From positions 1,488,001 through 1,552,000 of the forward strand of contig PUFA01000081.1 in the NCBI GenBank assembly GCA_003508835.1: 64,000 nucleotides of DNA, written 5' to 3'. Source of the DNA: Eonycteris spelaea (taxonomy: Eukaryota > Chordata > Mammalia > Chiroptera > Pteropodidae). Under the pieces are notes generated by a model. That model ran no database searches, was not told the origin of the DNA, and saw only the letters and a list, made by a program, of their open reading frames with translations. Shown here in pieces: positions 1 to 12,325 of the stretch. Position 1 is the first letter of the stretch. Each line of letters begins with the position of its first letter. The translations under genes and the position numbers were made by a program.

Positions 1-124
1 AATGTTTTGAGATTTCAGAAGTGACGCTGGCAAAAGGGTTGGGGAAGGGGTTAGGAGAGGAGCCAAAGGACCCATGTGCTGAGTGCTTACACATGACGGT
101 AAGCGCTTTCAATACATTACCCCA

Positions 125-345
125 AAGCACCTGCTCATTTGGATTTAAGCATTTATGTATGTGTTTATTTGTTTATTTTCTGTCTCCCTATGAGGCTGGA
201 AACTCCATGAGAGCAGAGAACCATGGTCATTATACTTCCAGTGTATGTGGAGACTGCAGATCAGTACTGTCAAGCCCACATATAGACAAAGCAGGGCAAA
301 GCCAAGGCCTGGCTGATTCAAGGTGTCACTTTTAGATTTGGGCAG
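125..345 (+). repeat. L2 LINE 3' end fragment
   Basis: The sequence carries the L2 3' UTR signature: a TTTATTTGTTTATTTTCTGTCTCCC run, then 'gaggctggaaactccatgagagcagagaacc', diverged from the usual gagctccatgagggcaggga. Coordinates are approximate. Positions 345-700 hold nothing I can assign. Confidence 0.6.
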
Positions 346-699
346 TGTGCTGATTACCTAGACAGAGGAAGGAAGCCACGACACCAGTAAGCTCCCTGTG
401 GTTCTTGTTCCACACAATGAAAACAATGACATGAAACAAAAAGGGGCAGATGACCTCCATGCAAGTTATGGGACATCCCATTGCTGAGGAGCCCATCTAG
501 ACTTCAGCTAAGCAGTTTTGTATCCTGCAGCTCTGTTCTGAGGGGAGTGGGGTAGAGGCCTCACAGCAGCTTACAAGCCTCCTATTCTCTCCTATCCAGG
601 GGGATCCCAAGGTGTTCAGCTCAGACTCAGTTTCGCTGGGGCTCAGGCCTTTGCCTAAGCAGGCTATTTGGACACAAGCAAAGTCTCCAGGGGACCCTG

Positions 700-960
700 G
701 AGGAACTGTTCCCCTGCAAGTACATGGCACATAGTAAGTATTCAATAAATGATTATTAGATAAGCGACTCCTATAAGGTGGTGCTGTTAACGTGCCTGTT
801 TTACAAACGGCAGGTGAGGGATGGGGGGGGATTGGATGCAGGGTGAAGTGATCCCCTAAGGTCACACAGTGTGAGAATGAGAGTGCAAAGATCTAACCAT
901 GCCCTCAAGTACCAGAGCTCACTTCCTTCCCACCACAGACTGTGCCTCTGCACTGGGAGC
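700..960. repeat. MIR SINE fragments in opposite orientations
   Basis: At 720-755 'acatggcacatagtaagtattcaataaatg' resembles the MIR/L2 3' tail in plus orientation. At 795-905 a minus-strand MIR core follows: 'cctgttttacaaacggcag' and 'ctaaggtcacacagtgtgag' are the reverse complement of the MIR 'accttgggcaag...ctgtaaaatgggg' region. Confidence 0.55.
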
Positions 961-1164
961 CAGAGAGGGAGTGTTGCAGGACAAGTTAACCCTAATCATT
1001 CACATGGCCGGCCCAGGAACTCTTCATAGGAGCTGATCTGTACACTAGCATCCCTGTCTTTGCATGTCTCTTTGCCTGTCTGTCTCTCCCTACCTCCATC
1101 TGCCTCAGTTTCTCTCTGCCTCAGTTTCTTTGTCTGCAATGAGAACAGGAGAAGTGGGGGAAAT

Positions 1165-1345
1165 TGCTATTATCAAATCATACCATTTAATGAACATTTA
1201 TTAATACACATCAGTCTCTTTGGGCCTACTGTTATGTCTCTTGAGGCATGGTGGTGACAACCCCATTTTACAGGTAAGTGAGGTTAAGTGACTTCTCCAG
1301 AGTTAACATGGCATTGGACACCTGTGAACACTCAATGCATGGCAG
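1165..1345 (-). repeat. MIR SINE fragment
   Basis: 'accccattttacaggtaagtgaggttaagtgacttctccagag' is the antisense MIR core. A CT-rich low-complexity stretch at 1060-1130 precedes it. Confidence 0.6.
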
Positions 1346-1356
1346 CTGCTCTTGTA

Positions 1357-1377
1357 ATACTACTACTAACTACTAAT

Positions 1378-1428
<51 letters not shown>

Positions 1429-1429
1429 A
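1357..1429 (+). repeat. (TAC)n trinucleotide microsatellite
   Basis: Near-perfect tandem TAC, about 20 copies, with two early interruptions (actaactactaatt) and then an uninterrupted run from about 1378. The antisense translation reads as polyvaline, so the apparent minus-strand frame here is an artefact of the repeat. Confidence 0.95.
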
Positions 1430-2863
1430 AATGGAATAGCCTTCAGCTCTTCTATTAGAGTAAAGGAAAAAGAGAATGAAAGAAAATGAGACCGAAGGAA
1501 GATCCATAAATGCCTGAGGTCCTCATTTCCTCCCATTCTCAGCCAGGATTTCTTCTCCAGCACATGGTGTTCTGTATTGTCTCAGGGCCAACCTGTACAT
1601 GAGCCACCTACCCTAAAGCTGGCCAACAAAGCAGCAGCAAAGTGAGCCATGGAAACAAGAGTGACATGGGGACATATGGTCACCCCATGAAGAACACACT
1701 CATTCATTACTGGTCTGCTGGCATGGCTGTTTCTGGAAGAGTTTCAATCAGGAGAGCATGGATGATCCCTAGTGGAGTGGCTCCAAAATGTCTTTGAAAT
1801 TGTTCTGCTCATTCTCTGCTGTCTCAGTTCATACACAAATGGAAAGGGGTCCAGCCCAACCGAATAAATTTTCAAATACACCCACAAGATCATTGAGGGG
1901 AAAAAAAAAGTTACTATAGAAAATCCAGAAAGTCCAGAAAGAGACATGGAAGAAAATTAAAGGCATCCATAATCCCCAAGCCCATTGCACACAATAATGC
2001 CGTTAGTGCATGAACATGCCGTCAGCTTGGTGATTTTTTGCTAGGATTAGAGAACGAAGCTATAAACTGGATGTTTTTAATAACTTTTTTCTGCTCTAGG
2101 GTAATCCAAGGAGAAAGCACATATTTTTAGATGGAACACGTAAGGCATACCCTCACACATTCATGTGTAAATAGCTCTTAGCAATGACATTGCCAAGAGA
2201 TTCTCTAGAAGCTGAAACTTCTAATTTACCAACAAATAACCTTTGAGTCCCTTTTATTTTGACTGTTCTACCTGGTGGCTACTTCATCTGTTCTCTAGAC
2301 AAGAACGAGTTCAGAGATGACACTGACAAATTGGACAGCAAAGGTTTGGTCACACCAGACATTACTCAGCGACCTGTCCACCTCGAATTTCTACTTTTAG
2401 CTGGGCAGTGAGGCCTGATAATCCTGGCTTGACCAGTTCACCAGCTCAGACACAGCTTGCCATCATATATTCTTTCAACAAACAACTAGAAGCACAAAAT
2501 GGTACTTCTATAATTATCCATAACTGGAGCTATCAATATTTGATTTTCCAAACAACAATCACTATCAGAAATGTAAATCCAGGAAAGATATAATAGTTTA
2601 GCATTGGCATATAACAAAGGAGGCAACAGGAACAGAGAATAAGAACAGTAGTCGTGTTTTAACCTTGAATCGTCACAGAACCCAAAATTTAAACAATAAC
2701 ATTATTATAATGAAAAACTTATATTTTTATAGAATAGAATTTTAAAGTTCTGAATCAAGAAGGCAATGGAAAGTGAGTATTATAATATAGATGGGCACTA
2801 AATATTTGTGTATTCATTTAAATATTTCTTAGAACTTATCTTATGTGAGGCATTATTTGAAAT
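1430..2863. other. Unassigned intronic sequence
   Basis: AT-rich sequence without a coding frame, splice-bounded exon or repeat family that I recognise. Confidence 0.5.
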
Positions 2864-3062
2864 CAATGATTCTCTAATTTTAAAATGCATCAGAGTCAGT
2901 TGGAGAACTGATGTGTAAAACGCACACTGCTACCCCAACACCCACCCACCCTAGAGTACTTGATTCAATAGATCTGGGGGAGGACTCCAAAATGTTCATT
3001 TCTAACAAGTTCCCAGATGATACTGATACAGCTGTTCTGGGATCACAATATGAGAACCAATG
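2864..3062 (+). mobile_element. MER5A-type hAT-Charlie non-autonomous DNA transposon
   Basis: Both ends of the MER5A pattern are present: a diverged 'caatgattctctaa' left end and 'tatgagaaccaatg' right end. The diagnostic internal block 'gattcaatagatctggggg' followed by 'tgttcatttctaacaagttcccagatgatactgatac' is also there. Target-site duplications are no longer recognisable. Confidence 0.85.
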
Positions 3063-3240
3063 TCCTAGGTTATAAAAATACAACAAAGAAGAAATCAAAG
3101 CTTTTCTCTCCTGGATCTTGCATGTTGTTGGAGTGATAACAATTAAGCATAAAATGATTCCATTAGTGGCACACCTATCATTTTTACCATGAAAAATAAA
3201 ATTTAAAAAGAATCAAGAACAATGAGAAGGTAGGGATCTT

Positions 3241-3790
3241 TTTTTTTTTTTAATGGTCAGAGAAGGCATCTCTGAGGGGGTGACATTCAAACACATGAAA
3301 TGAATGAACGAAGAGAGAGATAGCCATGCAAAACCAAAGGAGAATGCATTCCAGACAAAGGAGTATCTCATGAGAGGAACCCATGTGGCAAGAAGTTTCA
3401 AGTGCCTCCGTATAGCAAGACCAGTCTAAACACAGCGAAGAGAACATGGGAAGGGATGAGATCTGAGTAGGCAGGGGGGAAAATTAGATAGATAAAAATT
3501 CTTATGGAAAAGTGATGAGTGGAGAAATGATATGATCTGATACATGCTTTAAAAAGAACCCCTTGGCTATTATGAGGTGTGGCGACAAATTCGAAAGCAA
3601 GAATACCAGAGTTAGAAGGCAATTAGAGAAGATAGCAGTGTGGACCACCAGTTTAGGTGGTTACCTATAGATCTGGCAAGGAGGGGTAGAAATGGAAGAT
3701 GTCCAGCAAGGGGAGTGGACAGATTTCCTATGGGATGGGATGTAGATGTGGGGGGGGAAGGGCTCAAGGATGGTCACAGTATTCGCTCTT
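3241..3790 (-). repeat. L2 LINE fragment, antisense
   Basis: Long antisense L2 match: 'ggtcagagaaggcatctctgag', 'gagaatgcattccagacaaagg', 'agtgatgagtggagaaatgatatgatctgat', 'taaaaagaaccccttggctat' and 'ggatgggatgtagatgtggggg'. A 12-14 nt T run opens it. Confidence 0.75.
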
Positions 3791-3948
3791 CTTTTTATTG
3801 GGGGTTGGGGAAGCAGATGGAAATAAAGCATTTATTTGGAAATATTCTTAAGCCTACAGAAAAGTTGCAAAACTAAAAATAGCATGGAAAACACCTGTAA
3901 AGCCTTCTAGATTTTCCCACTTATAACACTTATCCCATTTGCTTTAAC

Positions 3949-3952
<4 letters not shown>

Positions 3953-3987
<35 letters not shown>
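3953..3987 (+). repeat. (CA)n dinucleotide microsatellite
   Basis: About 17 uninterrupted AC units. On the opposite strand it reads as Cys/Val repeats, a spurious frame. Confidence 0.95.
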
Positions 3988-3989
<2 letters not shown>

Positions 3990-5654
3990 TTTCCTTCCCA
4001 AACCACTTGAGAACAAACCACACACCATAGCCCTTTCTTCCTATATTCCTCAAAACTACAATGTTTCAAGCCCGTGTGTCCAATTATACCTATGCAGCAT
4101 CTCCTTTGAGTGGTCATGACATAGAGCTCTATGGAAAATACATCAGCCCACGGTACAACTAGCTCAGAACCAGCACAATCAGAACAATGCAAGAAAGTCA
4201 GTAAGCCCTGGATTTCACGAATCCATAAGCAAGTTGTACGAGAGCTCCAAGAAGGTCAACAGGAAATGGGAGGCTTTCAGGAGTGTGGCAGAGCCCAGAA
4301 TGAGGCTCAGTGTCTTTGCAAGTGGACAGGATTTAGACAGACGTGATTCGATTGGGGGAGGGCAGTCTGCACAGAACTGCACAGGAGAAAATGGGTATGG
4401 AATACACAGTGACAGACAGAAGGACATCATACACTGGCAGGAACTTGATAACGGAGGTAGAAAACGAGAGTAGGATGACCAAATCAAAGAGACTAGGCAC
4501 TGACAGCCAGCCCAAGGACAAACTGAGACACAGAACAGCTCTGGGTTGGCTAGTTCCAGGCACTGATTATCTGTGAAGGGATTTTAAATTTTGAACAGGC
4601 AACTTGACATGACTAGTAGAGTGACAAACAAATTGACAAAAAATTCTCTTTCCTACATTTGTCAAAGTTGCAGTTTTCTATTATTTCCTCTGCCTCAAAG
4701 GCCTCTTGGTCAGGGTCTCACCCAAGCAATTCGAGTCTCTCAGGAACTAGCCAATTCTTTTGCCTTTGATGTTCCCAACTAGGACATCACAGAAACCACT
4801 TAACTTTGTTTCTCTTGAACTCTGCAGCACAGCTAGTGATACCTTCCTCCTCTGAATGGCATTTCCAGAGCCCAGCTCATTGCCATGTTCAGAGATGAGT
4901 TTATTCACTGAAAATTGATAAATGTAAGCAGTAATCAAAAGTTCTGCTTACACAGGGGGAAAAAAATCTTCTGAGGGTATAGAAGTAGCTCAAAACAAGA
5001 TTGAAATGTGATGAACCACTGCCAGTTTATTATTATTATTATTAAGTAGGATTTTTCAATTTGCCACTTAAAGGGAGCTATGAATTTTCTTCCATCACAC
5101 ACTCCTACCAAATTTGTCCGAGATGGTCAGGCCAAGAGTACCTGTAATCCTGAAGCACTGGAATTTCCAACCCAAGTTTATCCCCAACAGGTGTAGAGAG
5201 ATGATAATCTACAATCAGCAAGTATGCAAAAATCCTTTTCTAGAAAATACAGAATGCAGAATCAGATTCAGACCAACTGCTAAAGCATGCCATCCTTTTC
5301 CATAGCTTCTAACAATCTATCCTCAACCAGAACACAAGGCAGAACAAACAATATCTTGAAAGTCATGGCAGCTGCCAGTTTATGTTTCTGCAGGCTCTTA
5401 AACGGCTTTAATTTTGGTGTCCTGAACTCTGTGTCACTTAAACCTAAAAGGGATCTACCTAATTTGGACTACACATGAGCGAAAAGTATTCTCTGGCTGG
5501 TTAAGTCTATCTGAGCTGATTTAAGTGGTGGCGGAGTATGTGTCTGAGGGAGGGACCACAATAGGACACATCTATCTGTTCTCAGCTAACACAGCACAAT
5601 CTCCCAGGTGTCCATTTCCCACAAAGGATTTCATATTCAGGCAATACCACACAT
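3988..5654. other. Unassigned intronic sequence
   Basis: No gene or repeat family recognised apart from a short (TTA)n run at 5028-5045. Several overlapping short open frames around 4130-4580 run on both strands with no codon bias, start context or splice logic and look like chance. Confidence 0.5.
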
Positions 5655-5825
5655 GGCTGAGTATATCAGTGGGCTGTGTGACCTTGGACAAGTTACTTGA
5701 TGTCTCTAAATTCCATCTATAAAATGATGATCTACAAAACAGAACTGACCTTCATAGCATTGCTGTAAAGATGAAAGGGATATACATTTAAAACACTTAG
5801 CCTCAATCATAATAACTTCTTCAAA
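5655..5825 (+). repeat. MIR SINE
   Basis: Sense MIR: 'gggctgtgtgaccttggacaagttacttgatgtctctaaattccatctataaaatgatgat', with the usual downstream 'gcattgctgtaaagatgaaaggga'. Confidence 0.8.
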
Positions 5826-5829
5826 AATG

Positions 5830-6764
5830 TTGATGTCACATTAGGTGAGTTCAACTTTCCTCTCTTATTTTGAAGACACATGAGGCCTGGTCTGGAGTAT
5901 TCCTACGAGGAGGTAAGGAAGGGAAGCAAAGACTTCCCTGAGGTTACACTATACACATGTGTGCTCAGTGCCTTCCAGAGTAGCCAAAAGCACTCCTTTC
6001 TTATTATTCCCTTCCAAGTTAATTACATGTATGGAACATCAGCCCTTTCCAGCTTCAAAGGGCTCATCAAGTCTACTTGTATTCTTCAAACGGCAACTAC
6101 AGAGCACTCGGGTGCTGGGCCAGAGCAGAGGGCGTGGCAGAGCAGCCTCAAAGGTAATGACACAAGCACAGTGCCAGCAGGACCACAGCCCTGGAGGCAG
6201 TACAGGAGGGACACCTAGTTTCATCCACGCAATCAGGAATTGAGATGTGCTAAGGTGCTTCAGGGAGCGAAGCGTTCCGGGAGGGACCCTTAGCCAAAGT
6301 TCTTTGACCTGAGAGCTGTCGGCCCTTCTCTGCACACTGCTTAGAACCCAAGACCTCTCCTGAGGCAGAGGGGCAGGGTCTACACCCCGCCTTAGAGAGG
6401 CCCTTGGCAGCCAGCGGCTTCTTTTTCCAATACAGAAATTCTCACAGCCACAGATGTTGCCCACATGCCCACGCTCTACCATCTACCCAAATAGATACCT
6501 TTGTATCCCCGGATAGCCACCTATCAATCTAAAATATCCAAAGTAAAGCCATTTAAAAAATTTTATCAGTGAACATCTCAAACTGGATGAGAAAACAAAA
6601 AAGTAAGATAATCAACTATAAGACTATGGTCCTTTTTTTTTTCTTTTAAGCTCAAAATATTAAAGAAATAATGATAGTTGTATTATTACATGAGAGATAT
6701 TATATTATATATTATAATGTTTTTATTTCTTCTATGTATGTGCTTTATTGTGTTACTCCTTTAA
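5830..6764. other. Unassigned intronic sequence
   Basis: No repeat family recognised. A 147-codon minus-strand open frame (6039-6482) has no recognisable domain and no splice-site support. Confidence 0.45.
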
Positions 6765-7085
6765 TCACTCCATGCCTCAGGGTAGATTAATTATACCCAC
6801 CTCAACACATGAATTTTTATGAGAACTAGATGAGAGAGATTGAGAGAGAAAGAGAGAAAAAGGCAGACAGACTGGCATATCAATAGGCTCAAAAAGCATT
6901 AGCCACAATTATTATTGTTGCTCACCCATTAAACCCTCACAACAACCTTCTGGACTAGGAACCATTCTCATCCCCATTTTATAAATCAAGAAACTGATCT
7001 ACAGGTAACATTGTGCCCAAGATTACAATGTCAGGGCTGTGACTCATATCCAAAGCTCATGCTCTCAACTCATATTACACTAGTA
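6765..7085. repeat. Two MIR fragments, plus then minus
   Basis: 6765-6900 resembles the sense MIR distal half ('cctcagggtagattaattatacccacctca'). 6925-7080 is antisense MIR ('ccattttataaatcaagaaactga', 'gtgcccaagattacaatgtcagggctgtgactca'). Confidence 0.6.
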
Positions 7086-8536
7086 AGTCTCACCCTGGCT
7101 GCACCAAATTTCCTGGGTTTCTCCAGGCCCTATCCACATCTCCTTCTGATTTTCCAGGGGGGAAGTGGTAGCTGGGTTTAAGAAGTACCTGAGAGATTCC
7201 ACTTCTGGCAAAATGCATGAGTAGCTCCTCAGACCGGCTCCACAGTGAAAGTGGCAAAAATTATTTTAAAAATAATCATTTAAAGTTTCTAGAAACGGTC
7301 CTAAGGGCATACAGCAAATGATGAAACAATTTAAGAAAATTTATTAAAATTCAATAAGAAAAGCAAGTATCTATTGTATGTGAACCAAGACCTGCTTCCT
7401 CCTCTCTTTCCCTTCCTAGCTCAGCAAGACAGAAACTCCATTCCAGTCTGGTTAAACCAAGAACACAGGTTGTCTCTCCCACCGGTCTGCAGAACATTCA
7501 TCCTGGGGGGTTAAGATATCAGCATTGCTCATCTTGCCACCAACTATATGTTGCTGAGGATAACTTCTAAGTAAATGCAGGTGTGAGGTGAGGGCTCCCT
7601 TCTTCCACACAGCCTACATTCTGTGATCCTACATAGGATGGAGGATCTACCTTGGGCAAGCATGCTGAGAAGACTAGGGCTCTGACTGCCCTTAATTAGA
7701 CTTGTAAGGTGAAGAAGTTTCCATATTAGAAGAGGCAAGAAGAAGAGACTTGAGGCTATTGCTCCCCCCTTCCAGTGAGCAGTTAGCTCCTAAAGCCTAG
7801 AGAGAATCATGCCACTGTCTTCACAAGCAGTCCCAAAGCCATGACTTAGACATTTGCCCAGGGAAGAGTACAGGGGGAAAGGCCATAAAACAAAGAGGTC
7901 GAAATCACTTCCCAAAGGCACTGACTTCATTTACCACTGAGTGTGGAGAAGTCCATACCTAAGAGCTCTCTTAAAAACAGTAGAAGTTGTAGTAGAAGAC
8001 ATCTGGGAAGGCACTGATGACTCACTAGAGATACAAAATAAATTGAAAGCTGGCAAGTTTGCTAAAGAGAACGTAAGGAAGTGATGGCTGCAAAGAGAAC
8101 AATGTTAAACACAAATCTGTTGTATACTGAAGACACATTTTAAATTTAAAGATACAAACAGATTAGAAGTAAAACAATGAAAAAAGATATTTAAATAGCA
8201 TCATAAGAAAGACAGTGCGGTTTTACTAGTATCAGAAAATACAGACTAAAAAGTGTTACCAGAGATAAAGAGGAAATTTGTATAATGATAAAAGAATAAA
8301 TCCACCAAGAAGATATAACAATTATACATATTTACACACCTAACAACAAAGTACCGAATTTCATGAAGCAAAACGAATAGAAATAAAGAGAGAAATAGGT
8401 AGTTCCACAATAATTGGGGACTTCAATATCCACTTTGAATAAAGTGTAGAACCACTAGGCAGAAGGTTGAAAAGGAAATAAAAGACTTGAACAACACTAT
8501 AAAACAACTAAACACTCCATCCAACAGCAGAATATA

Positions 8537-9286
8537 CAGTAGTCCCCCCTTATCTGTAGGGGATACTTTCCAAGACCCCCAGTGGACGTCTAAAGTCATA
8601 GATAGTATCAAACCTTATATATGCTATATTTATTCTAAAGTTTTATTTATTTATTAAAATTATTATATTATTTAAAATGTATAAATTTATAAAAATTATA
8701 AAATTTATAAAATAAATTTTATTATTTATAATAACAGTTATTTATTATAAAGTTTAATTTATAAATTAGGCACAGTAAGAGATCAACAAAAATAATAATA
8801 AAATAGAACAATTATAATAATATACTATAATAAAAGTTATGTGACTGTAGTCTCTCAAAATACCTTATTGTACTATTCTCAGCCTTCTCCTTCTTATGAT
8901 GGTATGTGATGATACAATGCCTACGTGATGAGGTGAAGTGAGGTGAATGACATAGGCATTGTGACATAACATTAGGCTACTATAAGGATTACTTGAACAT
9001 AAGCAATGCAATACTAAGACAATTGATCTGATATCTGAGATGGCTACTAAGTGACGAAATGGGTAGCATATACAGCATGAACATATTGGGCAAAGGTGTG
9101 ATTCACATCCCAGGTAGAATAAAGCAGAATGCAGTGAGATTTCATCATGCTACTCAGAACAGCGCATGATATAAAACTTATAAATTGTTTATTTCTGGAA
9201 TTTTCCGTTTAATATTTTTGGATTGTGGCTGCCCATGGGTGACTGAAACTATGAAAAGCAAAACTGCAGATAAGGGGAAACTACTA
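8537..9286. mobile_element. Tigger (TcMar) DNA transposon remnant inserted in L1
   Basis: The terminal inverted repeats are 'cagtagtccccccttatctg' on the left and, read inwards from the right, 'tagtagtttccccttatct'. They are flanked by a TA duplication (8535-8536 and 9287-9288). Removing 8537-9288 joins 'gcagaatata' to 'tgttcttctcaagtgc', the uninterrupted L1 ORF2 sequence. The right part ('cgcatgatataaaacttataaattgtttatttctggaattttcc') matches the Tigger1/MER44-type terminal region read inwards. The interior is AT-rich and lacks a transposase frame. Confidence 0.9.
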
Positions 9287-10705
9287 TATGTTCTTCTCAA
9301 GTGCACATGGAAATTCTTCAGGATAAACCATAGGCTGGGCAATAAAACAAATCTCAATGAATTTAAAAGGCCCAACATAATAACACATTATCTGACCACA
9401 ATAGAATGAAATTAGAAATCAATAACAGAAATTCAGGAAATATACAAACATATGAAAATTAAACAACACCCTCCTAAATAACAAATGGATCAAAGACTAA
9501 ATCAAAAGGAAAATTTAAAAATGCTTTGATGTGAAGAAAAATAAATATACAATAAACCCAAACTTATGGGATGCTGCAAAATCAGTGCTTAGAGGGAAAT
9601 CTACAGCTAAAAAACCTTACATTAAATAAGAAAGATCTCAAATCAATAAGCTAAACTTCTACCCTAAAACAATACAAAAATAAAAGCAAACTAAACCTAA
9701 AGCAAGCAGAAAGGAAATAATAAAGATTAAAATGCAAGTTAATGAAATAGCTAATAGAAAAGCAGTTGAGAAAAGCAATGTAGCAAAAATCCAATTTTAA
9801 AAAAAGATCAGAAAAACTGATATATCTAGCTAGATTAAACAAGAAAAAGAGAGAAAAAACTTAAATTACTAGAATCAGAAATGGAAAGAGGGGGCATTAT
9901 TGCCACTTTATAGAAACAAAAAGAATCAGAAACAAATACCATGAGTAAATATGCACCAATAAAATAGATAACTTAGATGAAATGGAGAGATCCCTAAAAA
10001 GACATAAACTACTAAAACTGACTCAAAAAAAAAAAAAAAGACAATATGAATAGACCTACGGAAAGCAAAGAGACTGAATTATTAATTTAAAAGATTGTCT
10101 CAAAAGAAAAGTTATAGCCAAAATGGCTTCACTGGTGAATTCCACCATTTAAAGAACATCAATTTAAAAAAAAATGATTCTTCATAAACTCTTCCAAAAT
10201 AATAGGAGAGAAGGAACCATTTCCCAACACATTTGTGAGACCACTAATATCCTGTCAAAGACATCACAAGTAAAGAATACTATAAACCAATACCTCTTAC
10301 AAATATAGATTCAAAAATCCAATACTAGCAAACCAAATCAAGCTACGCCATGACCAAGTGAGATTTCTCCCAGGAATGCAAGGTTGACTTAATATCTGAA
10401 AATCAATTAATGTACCATATAAATAGAATTAAAAAACAAAAGTCACATGACCATTCAACTGATACAGAAAAGGCATCTGACAAAATCCAAAACATTTTCA
10501 TGATAAAAATACTAAGCAAACAAAAAATAGAAGAGAACTTCCTCAATCTGATTAAGGACATCTACAAAAATTCTACAGCTAACATCACACTTAATAATGA
10601 AATATTGTATGCTTTCCCTTAAGATCAGGAACAAAACAAGAATGTCTGCCCTTACCACTTTTATTCAACAGTGTACTGAAGATTATAGCCAGGATGATTA
10701 GGCAA

Positions 10706-10730
10706 ATAGAAAGATAGATGACTGATAGAT

Positions 10731-10766
<36 letters not shown>

Positions 10767-10909
10767 TAGATAGATAGATTAGATGGAGGGAGGGAGGAAG
10801 GAAAGGACGGAGGGAGGGAGGGAAGGAAGGGAAAAGGAAGGGAAGGAAGGAAGGAAGGAAGGGAAGGAAGGAAGGAAGGAAGGAAGGAAGGAAGGAAGGA
10901 AGGAACGAA
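10706..10909 (+). repeat. Compound (GATA)n-(GGGA/GGAA)n microsatellite
   Basis: 10706-10781 is GATA-rich, with about 10 clean GATA units. 10785-10909 is pure purine (GGGA, then about 13 GGAA units). Reverse-strand frames over it read as proline/serine/leucine or isoleucine/tyrosine/leucine/serine repeats and are not genes. Confidence 0.95.
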
Positions 10910-12325
10910 GCATCAATAATCATGACTAGCATAAGAACAGATATATAGATCAATGGAATAGAAGTGAGAGTCCAGAAAGAAATCTGTGTATCTATGATGG
11001 ACTGATTTTCAACAAAGGTGCCATGACTATTCTATGGGAGAAAGAAAGCCTTTTCAACAAATAATACTGGGACAACTGGATAGCCACATCCAAAAGAATG
11101 ACGGTGGACCCTTACCTCACACCATATAAAATATAAACTAAAACTGGTTCAAAACCTCAATTTAATAGTTACAACTATAAAACTCTTAGAAGAAAACATA
11201 TGGCTGCACTTCGTGACCTTAGATTTAGCAATGAATTCTTAACTATTACACCAAAAGCATAAGCAACAAAATAAAAAATAGACAAATTGGACTTCGTCAA
11301 AATTAAAACCCTTTGTGCTTCAAAGAATACCATCAAAAAAGTGAAATTACAATCCGCAAAATTAGATTAAATATTTTCAAATCATATCTGATATGTGATA
11401 GGTAAATCATATATTTTATATGTAGAATATAAAGTTAACTCCTATAATTCAATAATAAAAAGCTGAATAACCCAATTAAAATTGAACAATGTTTTTAAGT
11501 AGACATTTCCCTAAAGAAGATATACAAATGGCCAATAAGCACATGAACAGATGCTTAAAATCATTAGTCATCAGGAAAATGTACATGAAAACTACAATGA
11601 AATATCACTTCTCACACACTAGGTCGGTTATAACCAAAACCAGATAATAAATATTAGAAATAATATAGAGAAATAAGAACCCCCACCCATGCTGATAGGA
11701 ATGGAGAATGGTGCAATCACTCTGGAAAATAATCTGGTCATTCATCAAACGGTTAAACATAGTTATCTTATAATCCAGCAATTCTACAGCTAGGTACCAA
11801 ACAAAAATATATGTCCATATAAAATTTGCATATGAATATTTATAGCAGTACTATTCATAACAGTCAAAAAGTAAGAACTTAAATGTCCCTCAACTACTGA
11901 ATGGATAAACAAAATATAGTATATGCCTACAATGGAATATTAGTCATTCATAAAAAGGAATGAATATGATCCATGCTACGACATGGATGAATCTTGAATG
12001 CATGATGCTAAGTGAAAAAAGCCAGTCATGAAAGACCACATATTATATAATTACATTTATATGAAATTCCCAGAAATGGTAAATCTACAGAGATAGAAAG
12101 CATGTAAGTGGCTGCTTAGGGCTGGGAGGGGTGTGAGAATAAGTGAGTGATCCCTAAATGGTACAGTATTTCTTTCTGAAGTGATAAAAATGCTCTAAAA
12201 TTTATTGTGCTGATACTTGCACATATCTGTGAATGTAGTAAAAACTATGGAACTCTACACTTACAGCAAATTGTGCAGTAGGTGAATTATATCTCAACAA
12301 AGCTGCTTAAATTTTTTTTTTTTTA

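Larger units (their letters stand above)
7195..12325 (+). mobile_element. Long degenerate L1 (L1M) retrotransposon, plus strand, interrupted
   Basis: A LINE-1 running 5' to 3'. 7195-7260 resembles an L1M 5' end. ORF2-like sequence appears from about 8310 ('acaataattggggacttcaat') and continues at 9290 ('ttcttctcaagtgcacatgg'), 9960-10140 and 10350-10620. The 3' UTR ends near 12310 with 'gaattatatctcaacaaagctgctta' and a short T/A tail. The reading frames are broken throughout. A Tigger transposon (8537-9286) interrupts it. A GATA/GGAA tract (10706-10909) occupies the place of several hundred bases of ORF2, including the segment expected to encode the reverse-transcriptase FADD motif. The element is a fossil and cannot transpose. 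Confidence 0.9.

Noticed and set aside
1366..1563. Frame encoding polyvaline
   Set aside because: Direct translation of the (TAC)n microsatellite.
6039..6482. 147-codon minus-strand open frame
   Set aside because: No recognisable domain, no splice signals at its ends, and overlapping plus-strand frames of similar quality. Most likely chance.
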